Assembly: GCA_025201345.1 (NCBI GenBank)
Contig: JAIXMG010000050.1
Coordinates: forward strand, 1 to 32,407
Origin: Thamnidium elegans
Lineage: Eukaryota; Mucoromycota; Mucoromycetes; Mucorales; Mucoraceae
DNA length: 32,407 nt
Direction of reading: 5' to 3'
Position 1 is the stretch's first letter; the number at the start of each line of letters is the position of its first letter. The notes beneath the pieces were generated by a model. That model did no database searches and was not told the DNA's origin. It saw nothing but the letters and a program-made list of their open reading frames with translations. The position numbers and the translations under genes were made by a program. Below are positions 7,956 to 18,922 of the stretch, piece by piece.

Positions 7956-10720
7956 GACATGGGACAACAGTAATCGGTGGAGATACTGCTGTCCATATCA
8001 ATAATAATAAAATAAATACATATAATGAAAATAATACTCCACCCACACAAAATATAAAAAATAATAATATAAAACCGCCATATAAAGAACCTCTAGAGAA
8101 TAACGCACATACTAACTCAATTCAATTAGTCCAAGTTACTAACAACTCAATACAGGAAGGAAATCATCTCTCAAGTATTGATATTAACGCTGTAAAAAGA
8201 AAAGGAACAAGAAGTATTGAAGAAGGAAGAACGACAACAAGAAGAAAAGGAAGCAATTCTCAATTTGTAAACTATACGCCGCACAATGTAATGTCATTAA
8301 ATGAACCGAGTATGAACACCCTCACTGAAGGTGTGATTAAACCCGTACGAAGGAAACTAAGTCGTAGACCAAGGAAAGAAGTTCATGTCAACGTACAGGA
8401 TACCTGGGAAAAACTAAGGAATACCCAAGTAACTATGTCTGTAGCAGAGTTCTTAGCCTTAAATAAAAACGCTGCAAGAGAAGTCAAAGAAGGAATTATG
8501 TACCTGCATAGGCGAAAACCTTCAGGTAAAAATAAAAATAAAATTTACCAAAATATAAGTATATCTACAAATCTTGTAATGATCGGTGCCTTACGAAGTA
8601 ACGGATTACTCGATGAAGAAGAATTGTTAAGAAGAAACTATAACAGAAGTAACCCACACGAATCCTCAGTCAAGCACTTCCAGTCCGATGAAGAAAGTAA
8701 TGGCGAGTCAAGTGAAACGAATTGTAACTCTAGTAGCGATGATAGCGAATACGATAATTCTTCCGAAAGTTTTTATGAAGAGAGTGATGACGGTGAATCG
8801 ACTATAATAAATTATCCTTACGATTCTATCAAGATGAGAAACGCAAGGCCCGTTAGAGTTTTCGTAAATATCCACAATCGATTGGTCGAAGCTATTCTAG
8901 ACTCTGGCGCAGCTGTTTCCGTAATGAGTATACGACTAGCAAGAATTCTGAATATCAAAGTCAATAATGAAGATAGAATGGTATTATCTGGGTTCTCGAG
9001 CAATAAGAGCGTGACTTGTCAAGTAGTTACTGACGTTGATGTACGAATTGGTGGTAAACGAAGAATAGAACATTTCTGTATTGATCCTTCTGAAACAGGG
9101 AAAGAGGTTTGCATTTTAGGTAGATCATGGATTGAAAACCATGATATCAGGTTAATAAAAAAGGGTAAAATCGTAATGGTCCCCACCAACGGAGGTAAAG
9201 ATTATGTAGAAGTAGAATGCATAGATGATGAAAAAGATTTCATTTCAAATGATGTTCCAATCTTTCAAGTCAGTGTCAGACGGGATGATAGTCATCTAGG
9301 AGAATCAAACGAAGAAGATTTAAGTATAAATAAAAACAAAGAAATTAATATTAACAAAATAGTGAGTCTCTCAACATATCAAGAAGACACGATATCCCAT
9401 GATTCATTTATCGAAGATAATGAAGCCCGTCAAGTTTTTAATGAAGACGAAAGTGAAGGGACCCCTAATTTTTTAAATAATCTTTTAGAATCTTACAGAG
9501 ACTGTTTCGTTGAATACAATGAAATTGGAGTGGTTAAGAATATAAAACATCATATTAGGACAACTGATGAAATACCAACTCGATCAAAGCCATATCGATT
9601 GAATTATGATGAAGAAGACAGTTTGAAAGAAGAATTGAAGACATTACTTGATTTGAAAATTATCGAGCCTAGCGATGGGAAATGGAGTGCTCCGATCTTC
9701 TTTGTACCAAAAAAAGATAGCAAGAAACTTCGACTAGTGGTGAATTATTCTGCCTTGAACGCTAAAACAATTAAAGATGGATATCCCTTACCGCATATCG
9801 AAGAAGTGCTCAATGCGTTAGCAGGTGCTAAATATTTTAGTACTTTAGATGCAGCAACAGGATTTTGGCAGATTGCAATGGCTGAAGACTCAATAGAAAA
9901 GACCGGGTTTGTCACGAAATTTGGTACTTTCATTTTTAAAGTTATGCCGTTTGGCCTTACTGGAGCTCCCGCTTGCTATCAACGTGCTATGAGCACACTG
10001 TTGAATGACTTTATAGGTGTATTCGTTTATATATTTATCGATGATATTTTAGTGTTTTCTAAAGATGAAGAATCACACATTAATCACTTACAGAAAATTT
10101 TTGAGGTATGTAAAGCTAACAATTTAAGGATCCGTAAGGAGAAATGCCAGTTTGGTAGGAACAAGGTGGTCTATCTCGGCCATGAGGTGGGTGAGAAAGG
10201 AATTCAACCAGCCGAAGGTAATTTAAAGAAGATTGTGAAACTTAAGGAACCTACGAACAAGGATGATGTAAGATCGCTATTAGGTGCAACTGGATATTTC
10301 AGAAGATTTATCATGGATTATGCATGTAGAGCCGAACCTCTAACTAAGTTACTCAAGAAGACAAACAGTTTCGAATGGACAGATAAACAACAAGATGCTT
10401 TCAACTATTTGATAAGTTCATTGATGTCTCCCCCAGTACAAACCTTCCCGATCCGTGAATATGTGAAGATAATTACTACAGATGCCTCATACAAAGGACT
10501 AGGTGCCATACTTTCTCAATCACCCACAGGAACTGATGAAGAAGAAACAGTGATTAGTTATGCTTCTAAGTCGATTAATCATGCAAACTTGAATTACACT
10601 GTTACACATTTGGAAGCTTTAGCAATCGTCTGGGCAGTTAATCGTTTCAGGTATTACTTAGCGTCTAAAGAAGAATTTATTATACGAACAGATCATGCTG
10701 CACTCGAATATATTCTGAAT
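7949..10720 (+). pseudogene. Gypsy-1 Pol (protease, RT, RNase H), truncated by the gypsy-2 LTR
   Basis: The frame is open from 7940 and has an internal ATG at 8291. Numbered from that Met, the order is a basic/Asn-rich linker, a retroviral-type aspartic protease with LDSGA (D204) and ILGRSWI, then reverse transcriptase and RNase H. RT shows KKDSKKLRLVVNYSALN, YFSTLDAATGFWQI, PFGLTGAPACYQRAM and FIDD (D584, D585). RNase H shows TTDAS (D731) and HLEALAIVWAV. It ends at TDHAALEYILN, where the next bases TGA belong to the incoming LTR. The rest of RNase H and the whole integrase are missing from this position and were not found downstream. Apart from that the frame has no stops. Confidence 0.9.
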
Positions 10721-11160
10721 TGATATATACAGACTATATATCCCTCTTCATCTTCGTTATTATTACGATATAGCACATCAAAACTAAACATTATTAAACA
10801 TAGACGATTAATAATACAATATAGAATTATCCTAAGCAATCATCCATTATTATTATCAATGACAGGGCAACTGCCATTTAATAATAAGAACTACCAATTA
10901 AACACAATGCGCATAAATGCTTAAACCAATCGGATTATCAATAAGGATTAACCATAATCCTTATGATATTTAAAACTGACTTTTATTACTCTACAATTAG
11001 AATGGCTAATTGTATAACCCCTTTAGTATAAATACATCCTTCTTTTTCATCTAAAATAAAAAACAATCACAACTAAGACTTTTATCAATACTCTAAAGGA
11101 CTTATTTTCTATTGTATATTTCATTTTTATTGATAAATCGTTACTTGAATTTTTTTTATT
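10721..11160 (+). repeat. 5' LTR and leader of gypsy-2
   Basis: The sequence starts TGATATATACAGAC directly at the break in gypsy-1 pol. It includes a TATA-like AGTATAAATA (11029-11038) followed by a pyrimidine/A-rich leader up to the gag-pol ATG. It aligns over about 250 bp with 25013-25300 in the tandem array (shared stretches include AAAACTAAACATTATTAA, TTTAATAATAAGAA and GGATTATCAATAAGGA). The LTR 3' end and primer-binding site are not resolved. The missing 3' LTR prevents a direct check. Confidence 0.65.
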
Positions 11161-11182
11161 TTAAAAAACCCTACCAATCACT

Positions 11183-14100
11183 ATGTCTGCCATTCAATCT
11201 GCCACTTCCTCTCCCATTGCCTATGCTGCCTCTGATGCTACTCAAGTACCTGCTATCTTGAACGATGTCAATGCTGACGCTTTTGATCTTGACCGGGCTC
11301 TTGATAGTATCTTGAGTGAAGAAGTACCTCTTTCTGGCGACGCTTCTGATTTTAATGATACTGAAATGGACGAAGCCTCTGTTGCTATGGCTACCCCTTC
11401 TCTTGCTGACAATTGTACTCCGGTACAAGGTATTGAGAAGAATGTAGCTATACTCAAGGGTCGAATCTATGAGTTATCTACTATGATCATCCAGCATGGT
11501 CAAGTTGTTCCCTCTTCCTTAATTACTGAATTAAGGTCTCTTCGTTCTTCTCTGGAAGAATTAATTGAGGTTCAACGTCTCATGACTCCAGTCATTACTC
11601 CTACTACTACTCCTCCAATGTACAAATCTACGCCCCGTGCTATTGTACCTACTCAATTACCTTTCTTTCAATGGTCAGGCCATGTCTACGATACCACTCG
11701 TACTGTTTTCAATAACTTGAAATCATGTATTAGTAAATTCGAAGATGTGTTGAATACCTACCAACTTGATTTGAATGAGCATTGGCAACGTCTTTTACCT
11801 CTCTGTTTACCTACTGAGATTCGAGCTTGGTTATCCGATTTCACCACCGAGTTCCCTTGCGCTGCTTGGGAAGTGTTTAAGACAGCCATCAACGGTCAGT
11901 ATGGTATAACGGTAGATGCTGAACAGGAATCTGCTACTACGGATCTCCTTAACTTACGTATGTCGCAACATCAATCCATTGAATCTTTCATTGACAAGTT
12001 CCAGGACTTAAAACGTCGTGCTGGGTTAACATCTGCTTCAGTTCTTTGCCCTCGTTTTGTATCTGCTCTACCTCTTGAGCTTTCTGATCAAGTTACCGTT
12101 GCGTTAGCTACTGCTCCGAGCACCACTAAGCGTAATCTGTCATTCATAATGGCGTTAGCTAAGGAGCTTTACAATAAGCTCTATAGCCGTTCAAGAAGAA
12201 ACAATCATTCTTCTACCTCTTCTGCTTCTTCATCCCGTATTGAGAAACGTCACTCCGGTGGACGTCAGCGTCACTCCAACAATTCTCGCTCTTTTACAAG
12301 AGATTCACCTGTTTCCGCTGCCTCTGGTTCTAACCAACAATACTGCACTTATCATAAATCGTATGGTAATCATTCTACCGATTCTTGTCGTGCTCTCAAA
12401 AATGCAAATTCTAACTTTGCAAGCACTGGTACCAACAATTCTTCTTTTTCTAAAAAGAAAAATCCTTGTTTCAGATGCGGTGTTGAAAATTGGTCACCTA
12501 GCCATATTTGTCCAAAGGGTAAAGGTCAGTCCTCCTCCTCTTCTGTCCGGTTCTATGGTAAACCCGCTGATCCTGCACCTGCTGTAGACGAGCTCACACA
12601 ACGAGCAATGAATTTACAACCTGTAAATAACAACAACCAAGCCCAGCGCTCTTCTCCTTCTGCTTCCTTACAAGCATTAACCTTTGTTGACGACGACGAG
12701 GATACTGATATGTTGGAAGACATATCCCAACAATGTAAGTCTACTACTAAAAACCAAACTATTAATCCAGAACCCACTCTAATTAAAAATTCACATTCTA
12801 TTCTTGTACCTATTACAATACAGAACTACCAAACATGGGCATATCTTGACACTGGTTCTAACTTCTCTGCAATTAAACCATCACTGGTCAAAACACTCGG
12901 TCTCACACCTGTTTGTCCCAATAATAATAGTACTAGTAGTATTTCTTCTTCTTCTCCTTCTTCCCCCATAAATAATAAAAATAATATCATTTCTTTGGGT
13001 CATAAAAATAACACTGTTCCACGAATAGGCTTTATTGAAAAAATAAAAGTATTCTATAACAATATTACTGTCCATCATAAATTTGAAGTATTTGACCTTC
13101 ATAGTGAAGCTGATATATGCATAGGACTTGACTTAATGCCTCGTCTCAATATAGCTGTCACTGGTCTAATTACAGCTTGGAACGACTCCACATTACCTAC
13201 GATTGAAGATCCAATCGATCCTTCTCCTAACACTCCTTCTTTTGAATACTTCGGAACAGAAAATATTCGTAACCAATTCATGAATTCTATTAAAAGAGAA
13301 TTAGATGACAACGCTAACATTGATCCTACATCTGTTTGCACTATACCTAACTCTGAATTTAAACTTGCAGTATCCGACAACACTGTCATAAATAAAAAAC
13401 AGTACCCATTAGCTTTAGCTTATAAACCACAATTAGACGCACAACTTGATACATGGTTAGCAGACAAAACCATAGTTGTTGCGGAACCTCACAACCCACA
13501 CAATAATCCAATCCTTTTTGTTAAAAAAAGAGATGATAACGGAAATTATGGTAATATAGTTCGTGTCGCCACAGATTGCCGCGAATTAAATCTAAGCTTG
13601 ATTCCTTCCAAATCAGACAACTTTGCATTACCTAGAATTGAAGAAATTCATGAACAATTATCACATTGTCAATTATTTACTGTACTCGATTTAAAAAGTT
13701 GCTTCACACGCTTTGCTATTGCTAAGGATTCTCAACCTTACACTGCTTTTACGACACATAGGGGTCAATTTCAATTTGCAAAAGCATGCTTCGGAATTTC
13801 TACACTTCCTTCTTTTGTTCAACGCATGATATCAAACCTCTTCAGAGACATGCCAACTGTTTTTTGTTACATCGATGATATCACCATTGGTTCTCGTACA
13901 AATAACATTCATGAACATAAAAAGTTAGTTAAAGATGTTATCACACGATTAAACAATGCAGGTCTTATCTTACAACGTAAGAAATGCCATTTCTTGCTTA
14001 TTTCTCTTACCTTACTCGGCTTTAAACTAAGTTCAAAAGGTCTCCAAATTGACAGTTCAAAGATATGTAATCTTGACAAGCTACCACCTATCATAAACAA

Positions 14101-14440
14101 TAAAGCTCTTATGCGTGTACTTGGTTTTTTCGGTTATTTCAGAAAATTCATAAACAACTATTCCAAAATATCGGCTCCTCTAGATCGTTTAAGAAATATT
14201 AGTGACAATGCTTTATTTCGTAAAACATGGAATGAAACACATGATAAAGCTTACGCTGGTTTAAAATACGCGGTTACGCATGCACCCGTTATTTCTGTCA
14301 TGGACACTTCTCTACCTCTTCGTGTTTCTACAGATGCGAGCGGTTACGCCATCGGAGGTTATGTCTGGCAGATCGACCGTACGAACACCATTCGCTTTCT
14401 TGGTTTTGCCTCCCGTAGCTTAACCAAAAGTGAAAAAAAA
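11183..14440 (+). pseudogene. Gypsy-2 Gag-protease-RT-RNase H, frameshifted at its 3' end
   Basis: ATG at 11183 opens a frame of about 1086 codons. The N-terminal 100 residues are acidic. A Gag domain follows (about 150-345, with W.RLLPLCLP and RMSQHQSIESFIDKFQDLKRRAG). After a Ser-rich linker comes a variant zinc knuckle (CFRCGVENWSPSHIC from residue 429), an aspartic protease (YLDTGSNFSA, D556), RT (TDCRELN, FTVLDLKSCFTRFAIA, FGISTLPSFVQRM, YIDD at 896-899) and RNase H (STDASGYAIGG, D1051). At an A8 run (14433-14440) the frame gains one A and stops at 14450. One A fewer continues it in the next segment (NYSTNKRECLAI). Gag and Pol share one frame here, unlike gypsy-1. Confidence 0.9.
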
Positions 14441-15551
14441 CTACTCTACTAATAAACGTGAGTGTTTAGCAATTGCTTATATGTTCCTTCGTTACCATCA
14501 GTGGTTACATCTGAACAAATTCATTCTTTACACGGACCATTACAGTTTAATCTTTCTTCATACACAAAGATACTGTTCTGCACTTTTACAAAACTGGTAT
14601 ACTACAATTTATTCGAAAACGTTTGAAATTACATACATTAAGGGATCTGACAATTACATTGCAGATGGGTTAAGTAGACTTTTTGCATCTCCAGAAGTTG
14701 AAATGGAACTTGAACAACGCGCCTTAATTAAAGCTTCTAATAAATCTTCACACCAGATAAAAAATAATATAAAAACTAAAGAGAAAAATAATTCTCTTTT
14801 AGACCAGGTCCGCCCTAATAAATTGAATTCCTCTTGTACCGAACTACCGGTTCTCAGGCAACGAGCTTCCGAGCTATATGATCCGATCACACCGCCCCCA
14901 GAGGAGCGACGTTCTATCATTGAAAGACACCACCTTCTCGGACACGGTGGAATCAACGCCATAGAATTATCCATCCATGATGAACACATACATTGGACTA
15001 ATCTTCGTAAAGATATAGCAGATGTATTAAGGGATTGCATAATTTGTCACTCCTTTAATTGGAGCAAAACCGGATTCCATCCACCTAAACAGATTGTACC
15101 ACCAGGCCCTGGACACCACGGTGTGTGTGACCTAGGAACTCTGAATATAACTTCAGAATCGGGAAACAATTTCATCCTAATTTACGTCGATCTCTTTACT
15201 CGCTTTACTATTCTTAGAGCCATTCCAGACAAGGAAGCTTCTACTATTGCAAAACAGTTAGTAGATATATTTACTACGTTCGGTCTAGTAAAAGTATTAC
15301 AGACTGACAGAGGGCTTGAATTTACTAATCAGTTAGTAGAAGAAGTTCTTACTCACTTAGGTGTCGATCACCGCTTAAGCCTTGCATACACTCCAAATTC
15401 GAATGGCACGAATGAGGCCTACGTTCATTCCACTAAACGTACACTTATAAAAAAGCTACAAGGTGTTAAAAGCCAATGGGATACTCTCCTACCCGCTACT
15501 CAATTAGCATTAAATTTAAAAGTTTCACGACTTCATCATTCTACACCTTTT
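14440..15551 (+). pseudogene. Gypsy-2 end of RNase H plus integrase core, split by a solo LTR
   Basis: The segment continues RNase H (NKRECLAIAYMF, LYTDHYSL, GSDNYIADGLSR), then integrase. The zinc-binding HHCC region reads HHLLGHGG ... CIICHSF. The catalytic core shows VCDLGTL, LQTDRGLEFTN and SNGTNEA, giving plausible D, D and E residues for strand transfer. Reading is natural up to KVSRLHHSTPF at 15551. Then the inserted LTR supplies a nonsense tail of about 13 codons to a stop at 15590. Integrase resumes at 16104 in the same frame. Confidence 0.88.
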
Positions 15552-16098
15552 TGTTGTATCTACGTAATATATGTAACAATATCGAATTAGACATAGGTTA
15601 TACAAGTACTCATATTCTCATATAGTCACTTACATAATCTATATACAATTAGACTATTTCTACTTATATGACTCAGATACCTCTTAGCGTTCTATCGATT
15701 GAATATAAATTTATTAAAGACTGTTAATACTAATTGAATAACTAAGATAACTGGTTTACATAAATAATTGTCACATCATTTATAATCCACAAGCCTCTAT
15801 CTGTTATTATTTAGCCGTGAAGCCAATTAGAAAGATAATAGGCATCGCTGCTATTATAATTAACCTTCTGAAGAAACTATTTCTATATTCAAATTGCTCA
15901 TATTTGAATGGCTTGCTAATACTGTCTAAGTTTCACATCTTATGATAAGCGTCTATTTAAATCCAAAATGTATATAAGACACACACATTTTCTTATAATA
16001 AAAACCATTACCTTTTTAAAGTCTGATAATTTTCTGTTATTATATTTTATTTTTTGTATTTTGATATTTACTTTTATTTTATAACCGTCAATATCACA
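15552..16098 (+). mobile_element. Solo LTR, 547 bp, in gypsy-2 integrase
   Basis: The segment starts TGTTGTATC and ends ATCACA, the TG..CA form of LTRs. It is flanked by an exact 5-bp duplication CTTTT (15547-15551 and 16099-16103). Removing it with one copy joins STPF to AVMFNRRAND in frame. It carries no coding sequence, so it is a solo LTR left by recombination. A related, more diverged copy lies inverted in each tandem unit further right (for example 23841-24283). Shared stretches include AGATAACTGGTTTACATAAA and ATAATTGTCACAT. Confidence 0.92.
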
Positions 16099-16103
16099 CT
16101 TTT

Positions 16104-16599
16104 GCCGTTATGTTTAACAGACGCGCAAATGATTTTTCTAATTATACAAATGTTAATCCAAATTTCGACCAGTCTTCGATTAATTCTGATGCCATCGCTG
16201 CTAAGTTTAAAACAGTTAACGAATACCTTATTCCCGCTTTAACTAAACGCATTCAAACCACACAAGCTAAAGACAAAGCTCGTTTTATGAAAACACATAA
16301 AATAATTACTGATAAATACCCTATTGGTGCTACAGTCATGATTAAAAATGTGCTTCGAAGTGGAAAAACTGAAGAACGCTATCTTGGTCCCTTCCATATC
16401 ATCAATCATACCTCAAATGGATCTTATGTCCTCATGGATAGTGCCAAAAAATCTTTTATCTCGGGATATACCTACATCCCAAATTAAACTTATTTCCACA
16501 GATAACGTTAAGAAACAGGATGCATCACCATCTCAAGATAACAATGACTTTTATGAACACTATGGCGGAACCGTTGTACTCAAAATAATATTATGGTAA
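16104..16599 (+). pseudogene. Gypsy-2 integrase C-terminal part, frameshifted
   Basis: This piece reads AVMFNRRANDFSNY, ITDKYPIGATVMIKNV and RYLGPFHIINHTSNGSYVLMDSA, the usual C-terminal integrase segment with a GPF/Y-like motif (YLGPF). At the A6 run 16446-16451 one extra A diverts the frame to a stop at 16487. The adjacent frame continues with the expected NLLSRDIPTSQIKLIS and runs to a stop at 16597-16599 (FYEHYGGTVV). This is the 3' end of the pol coding region. Confidence 0.85.
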
Positions 16600-17195
16600 C
16601 TATTATACCAATTTTTTTACGTATAGCCAATCATATCTAAGAATGACTTTTTACCATAAAGGTAACAATGATAACAAGTTTTTTGAATTAGAAATACTCA
16701 TCTCATAAGCAAAAGCTAGCCAAAAGAATCTCGAAAACCTTTTAAGGAAGGCTTTAGATACATGAATATTTATTTTTTTGTATTCTTTTTAATTTTTTAT
16801 TATTATTATAATTGAAATGTTTTTTTTAAAAAGAAAATATGGTCTCCAACACCATATATGTAATAAATGTTACTATATCTTTTTTGATTTATACAATTTT
16901 TTTTTTTTTACTGAGAAACATTTATGTTAGAAATGTTTTTTTTTTGATTTCAATGTATATTAAAATAACTATAAAAACAAGCTTCGCTATTTTTATTTAT
17001 TTTAATTACATTTCATCAAAAACCATAAAAAAATAAAATAAAATTACATTTTATTTTCAATTTTATTTATATATTTATTAACATCCGAAACATAAAAGTT
17101 TCTCAACATAAGCATTTTTTTTTTAAAAAAAAAAAGATTTTGGAGTTGGAAGTAGGGAGTCCTATAAATGAGGACGCGTTGTAAGTTAATTTAAT
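16600..17195. other. Non-coding AT-rich spacer after gypsy-2
   Basis: No gene and no 3' LTR are recognisable. It contains a T8-A5 tract near 16820, a repeat shared with the tandem array (16913-17028), and a T10-A11 tract (17115-17135). A 65-codon AT-rich open frame at 16839-17036 overlaps the repeat and looks like chance. Confidence 0.7.
16913..17028. repeat. 116-bp dispersed repeat with an internal hairpin
   Basis: The segment from GAGAAACATTTATGTTA to ATCAAAAACCATA recurs with modest divergence in the tandem units at 25408-25520, 28788-28900 and 32170-32277. It begins with a perfect 8-bp hairpin (AAACATTT, 7-base loop, AAATGTTT) that is kept in the first two array copies. It may be a small element or the tail of an LTR; no duplication flanks were identified. 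Confidence 0.75.
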
Positions 17196-17218
17196 GGGTC
17201 TTGTATGAGATAGGTCCC
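17196..17218 (+). repeat. Left terminal inverted repeat of the Merlin element
   Basis: Starts GGGTCT and is followed by TGTATGAGATAGGTCCC. It matches the reversed right end at 20 of 23 positions. Confidence 0.7.
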
Positions 17219-17691
17219 GTAAGGATTGTGGGCGACCAGGAAAAGTTAGAGATAAATTAAAATACTGAAAATGTGCAGAAAAAAATTACGGATTTGGTGG
17301 TATTATTTAGAAATTTTTAAAATTCATTCCCAGAGATTTTTATTAAGTGGAATAGGTTAAAAATAAGTTATAATCCTCATAACTCCGTGAAAAATGCATC
17401 TAAGAACTCCAAATTTTGCAACCGAGTGAACGCTAAATTCATAAATCTGTAAACAAATTTTTGTTTGTCTCGGAGCTTTAATTAACGACTAAAATGAAAA
17501 TTACTGTATCTCCGACTTTTAAGTGAAAACTATAAGAATAAATTATACGATACCCTAAAGAATAAGCTTTATTCTGCTTTTCAATTGCAAGTATTCCAAC
17601 TTAGCTACGCCTCGTACATATATTGTTCAAAAACTGAAAACATAAATGTGCCATTAAATACATAAAGTGCTAAATTCCAACAACTCTCATA

Positions 17692-17755
17692 TAGTCCGGT
17701 GGTATATTCGTTGGATTCATCAACCCGATATTGCTCGTTCGAATCCGCGTAAAAG
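17692..17755 (+). other. tRNA-like relic with box A and box B matches
   Basis: TAGTCCGGTGG resembles an RNA polymerase III box A. CGTTCGAATCC, about 40 bases later, matches box B (GGTTCGANTCC) at all but one position. The bases around TTCGAAT cannot form a T stem, and no 7-bp acceptor stem is seen, so it is not a functional tRNA. It could be a decayed tRNA gene or a SINE head. Confidence 0.35.
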
Positions 17756-18132
17756 CATTTTGCTAAATATTTTTATTTGCGTTTTTTTTCTCTAAATTCA
17801 ATTTTTTTTCTGAACTAAAACTTTAATTACTCCTGTAATAATTAATCTATCCTCTTTATTTTTTGATGAAAACGTTTAATATTATCTCTACTATATTATA
17901 TAGTACTCTTAAGAAAACTTACTTAGTACAAAAAAAAGTACCTAATATACTAAAATAGTAAATCGTATTTTATCAATATAGTAAATATTATACAAAACTA
18001 TGTCAAAATAATTAATTTTTTTTAAAAAATGTATATACGCATTATAAAAATAGCTAACAGGATGTTCGAATCTAATATCTTTTGAATAATCTTACTTAGG
18101 GTCTGTTTAGCGGCATTATTGGCGAGTAATAA

Positions 18133-18150
18133 CAAAATCACGTGATTTTG
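18133..18150. repeat. 18-bp perfect palindrome centred on CACGTG
   Basis: CAAAATCACGTGATTTTG is fully self-complementary with an E-box (CACGTG) core. It lies 34 bp inside GGGTCTG (18099), so it may be part of a transposon terminus or a bHLH-type binding site. Confidence 0.6.
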
Positions 18151-18922
18151 GCCGTTTTTTTGGGTTAGTTAACTTACTCAGTTTTCTGTCTTTGAAGTTC
18201 TATTATAATTTTTCCAAAAGAACTATAGAAAAGAAGCATAAAGATACTTAAAGTTTAATCCTAACTGAAATATTGACGAAGAAATTGATATTTTTAAAAA
18301 AAGGGGTGAGATTTTGCGAAAATGGAACAGCTAATAAATCAATCAATATTTACGCAAATTTAGTAAAAGTATAATCAAAACGTACATAAGAAGCATATCA
18401 ATTTAGAAAATATTACAGAAATGCTTCTTATCGTCTATATCGCAAAATAAAAAAAAAGCTTTTTTGATGTAAACTCTTGCTTTTTGCATGAATTTTGACT
18501 CCTATTGGCTCAAATATGGTTATTTTATACAGCTGCTTTAGCTAAAGTCCTATAAAAGCAATAAATATATCTTTTGTAGTACTTTAAGCGAAAAAAAAAC
18601 CCTGTAAAACTGGAATTTTTGACTAGAATAGTGACAAAACTGACTGCAATTAATAGTTTACCTGGCTTAAACTTCGATGTGACTCGTTTTACTTTAATAA
18701 AATAAAGAAGAAAAGTTTTTCTTCAATCTTAATTATAAATAAATTGTTTTCTTTCTGGTAAGTCTAACTTTTATTCATACTTTTTCACATTCATTTATAC
18801 TTTGAACTAAAACTCTGTTATTTTTATTTTTTTAAATCTACTCGACAATTCATTTCGACATTCCATTTACAATTACACATCTTTAATTAATCTTGACCGA
18901 AATTTAACTTGTTAATTCAGTA

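Larger units (their letters stand above)
6139..7973 (+). pseudogene. Gypsy-1 Gag, C-terminal part, interrupted by a 1125-bp insertion
   Basis: From 6139 the frame encodes the second half of a Ty3/gypsy Gag: SKFKSKFIQPTVGETW, IEQEYGKTVEHFTSELNVLF, then a Gln/Asn-rich linker and a CCHC zinc knuckle (CWNCGKDGHASRFC, about 6709-6750) that would bind the element's RNA in the particle. At 6795 the reading is interrupted by an insertion flanked by GTGGTAAC. It resumes at 7929 in the same sense (GNLYNDQQQGKDMGQQ) and ends with TAA at 7971-7973. There is no ATG because the 5' part was cut away by the two-gene transposon. Downstream is pol in the -1 frame. Confidence 0.8.
10721..16599 (+). mobile_element. 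Ty3/gypsy element gypsy-2, nested in gypsy-1, lacking a recognisable 3' LTR
   Basis: The element contains a 5' LTR, then Gag-PR-RT-RH-IN in the gypsy order (integrase after RNase H), spread over three open segments separated by two frameshifts and one solo-LTR insertion. After the integrase tail at 16599 I find neither a sequence resembling the 5' LTR nor the expected remainder of gypsy-1 pol. The right end has therefore been deleted or replaced. Confidence 0.85.
17219..18922. other. Non-coding 5' part of the Merlin element
   Basis: No open frame of note in 1.7 kb. Items seen are a tRNA-like box A/box B relic (about 17692-17755), a candidate secondary element end GGGTCTGTTTAGCGGC at 18099, an 18-bp palindrome at 18133-18150, and a TATA-like CTATAAAAG near 18550 that is about 370 bp upstream of the transposase ATG. 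Confidence 0.6.

Noticed and set aside
16600..17040. 3' LTR of gypsy-2
   Set aside because: No stretch resembles the TGATATATACAG start or the rest of the 5' LTR at 10721; only the short repeat shared with the array is present.
17692..17755. A functional tRNA gene
   Set aside because: Box A and box B resemble Pol III promoters, but the T stem and acceptor stem do not pair.
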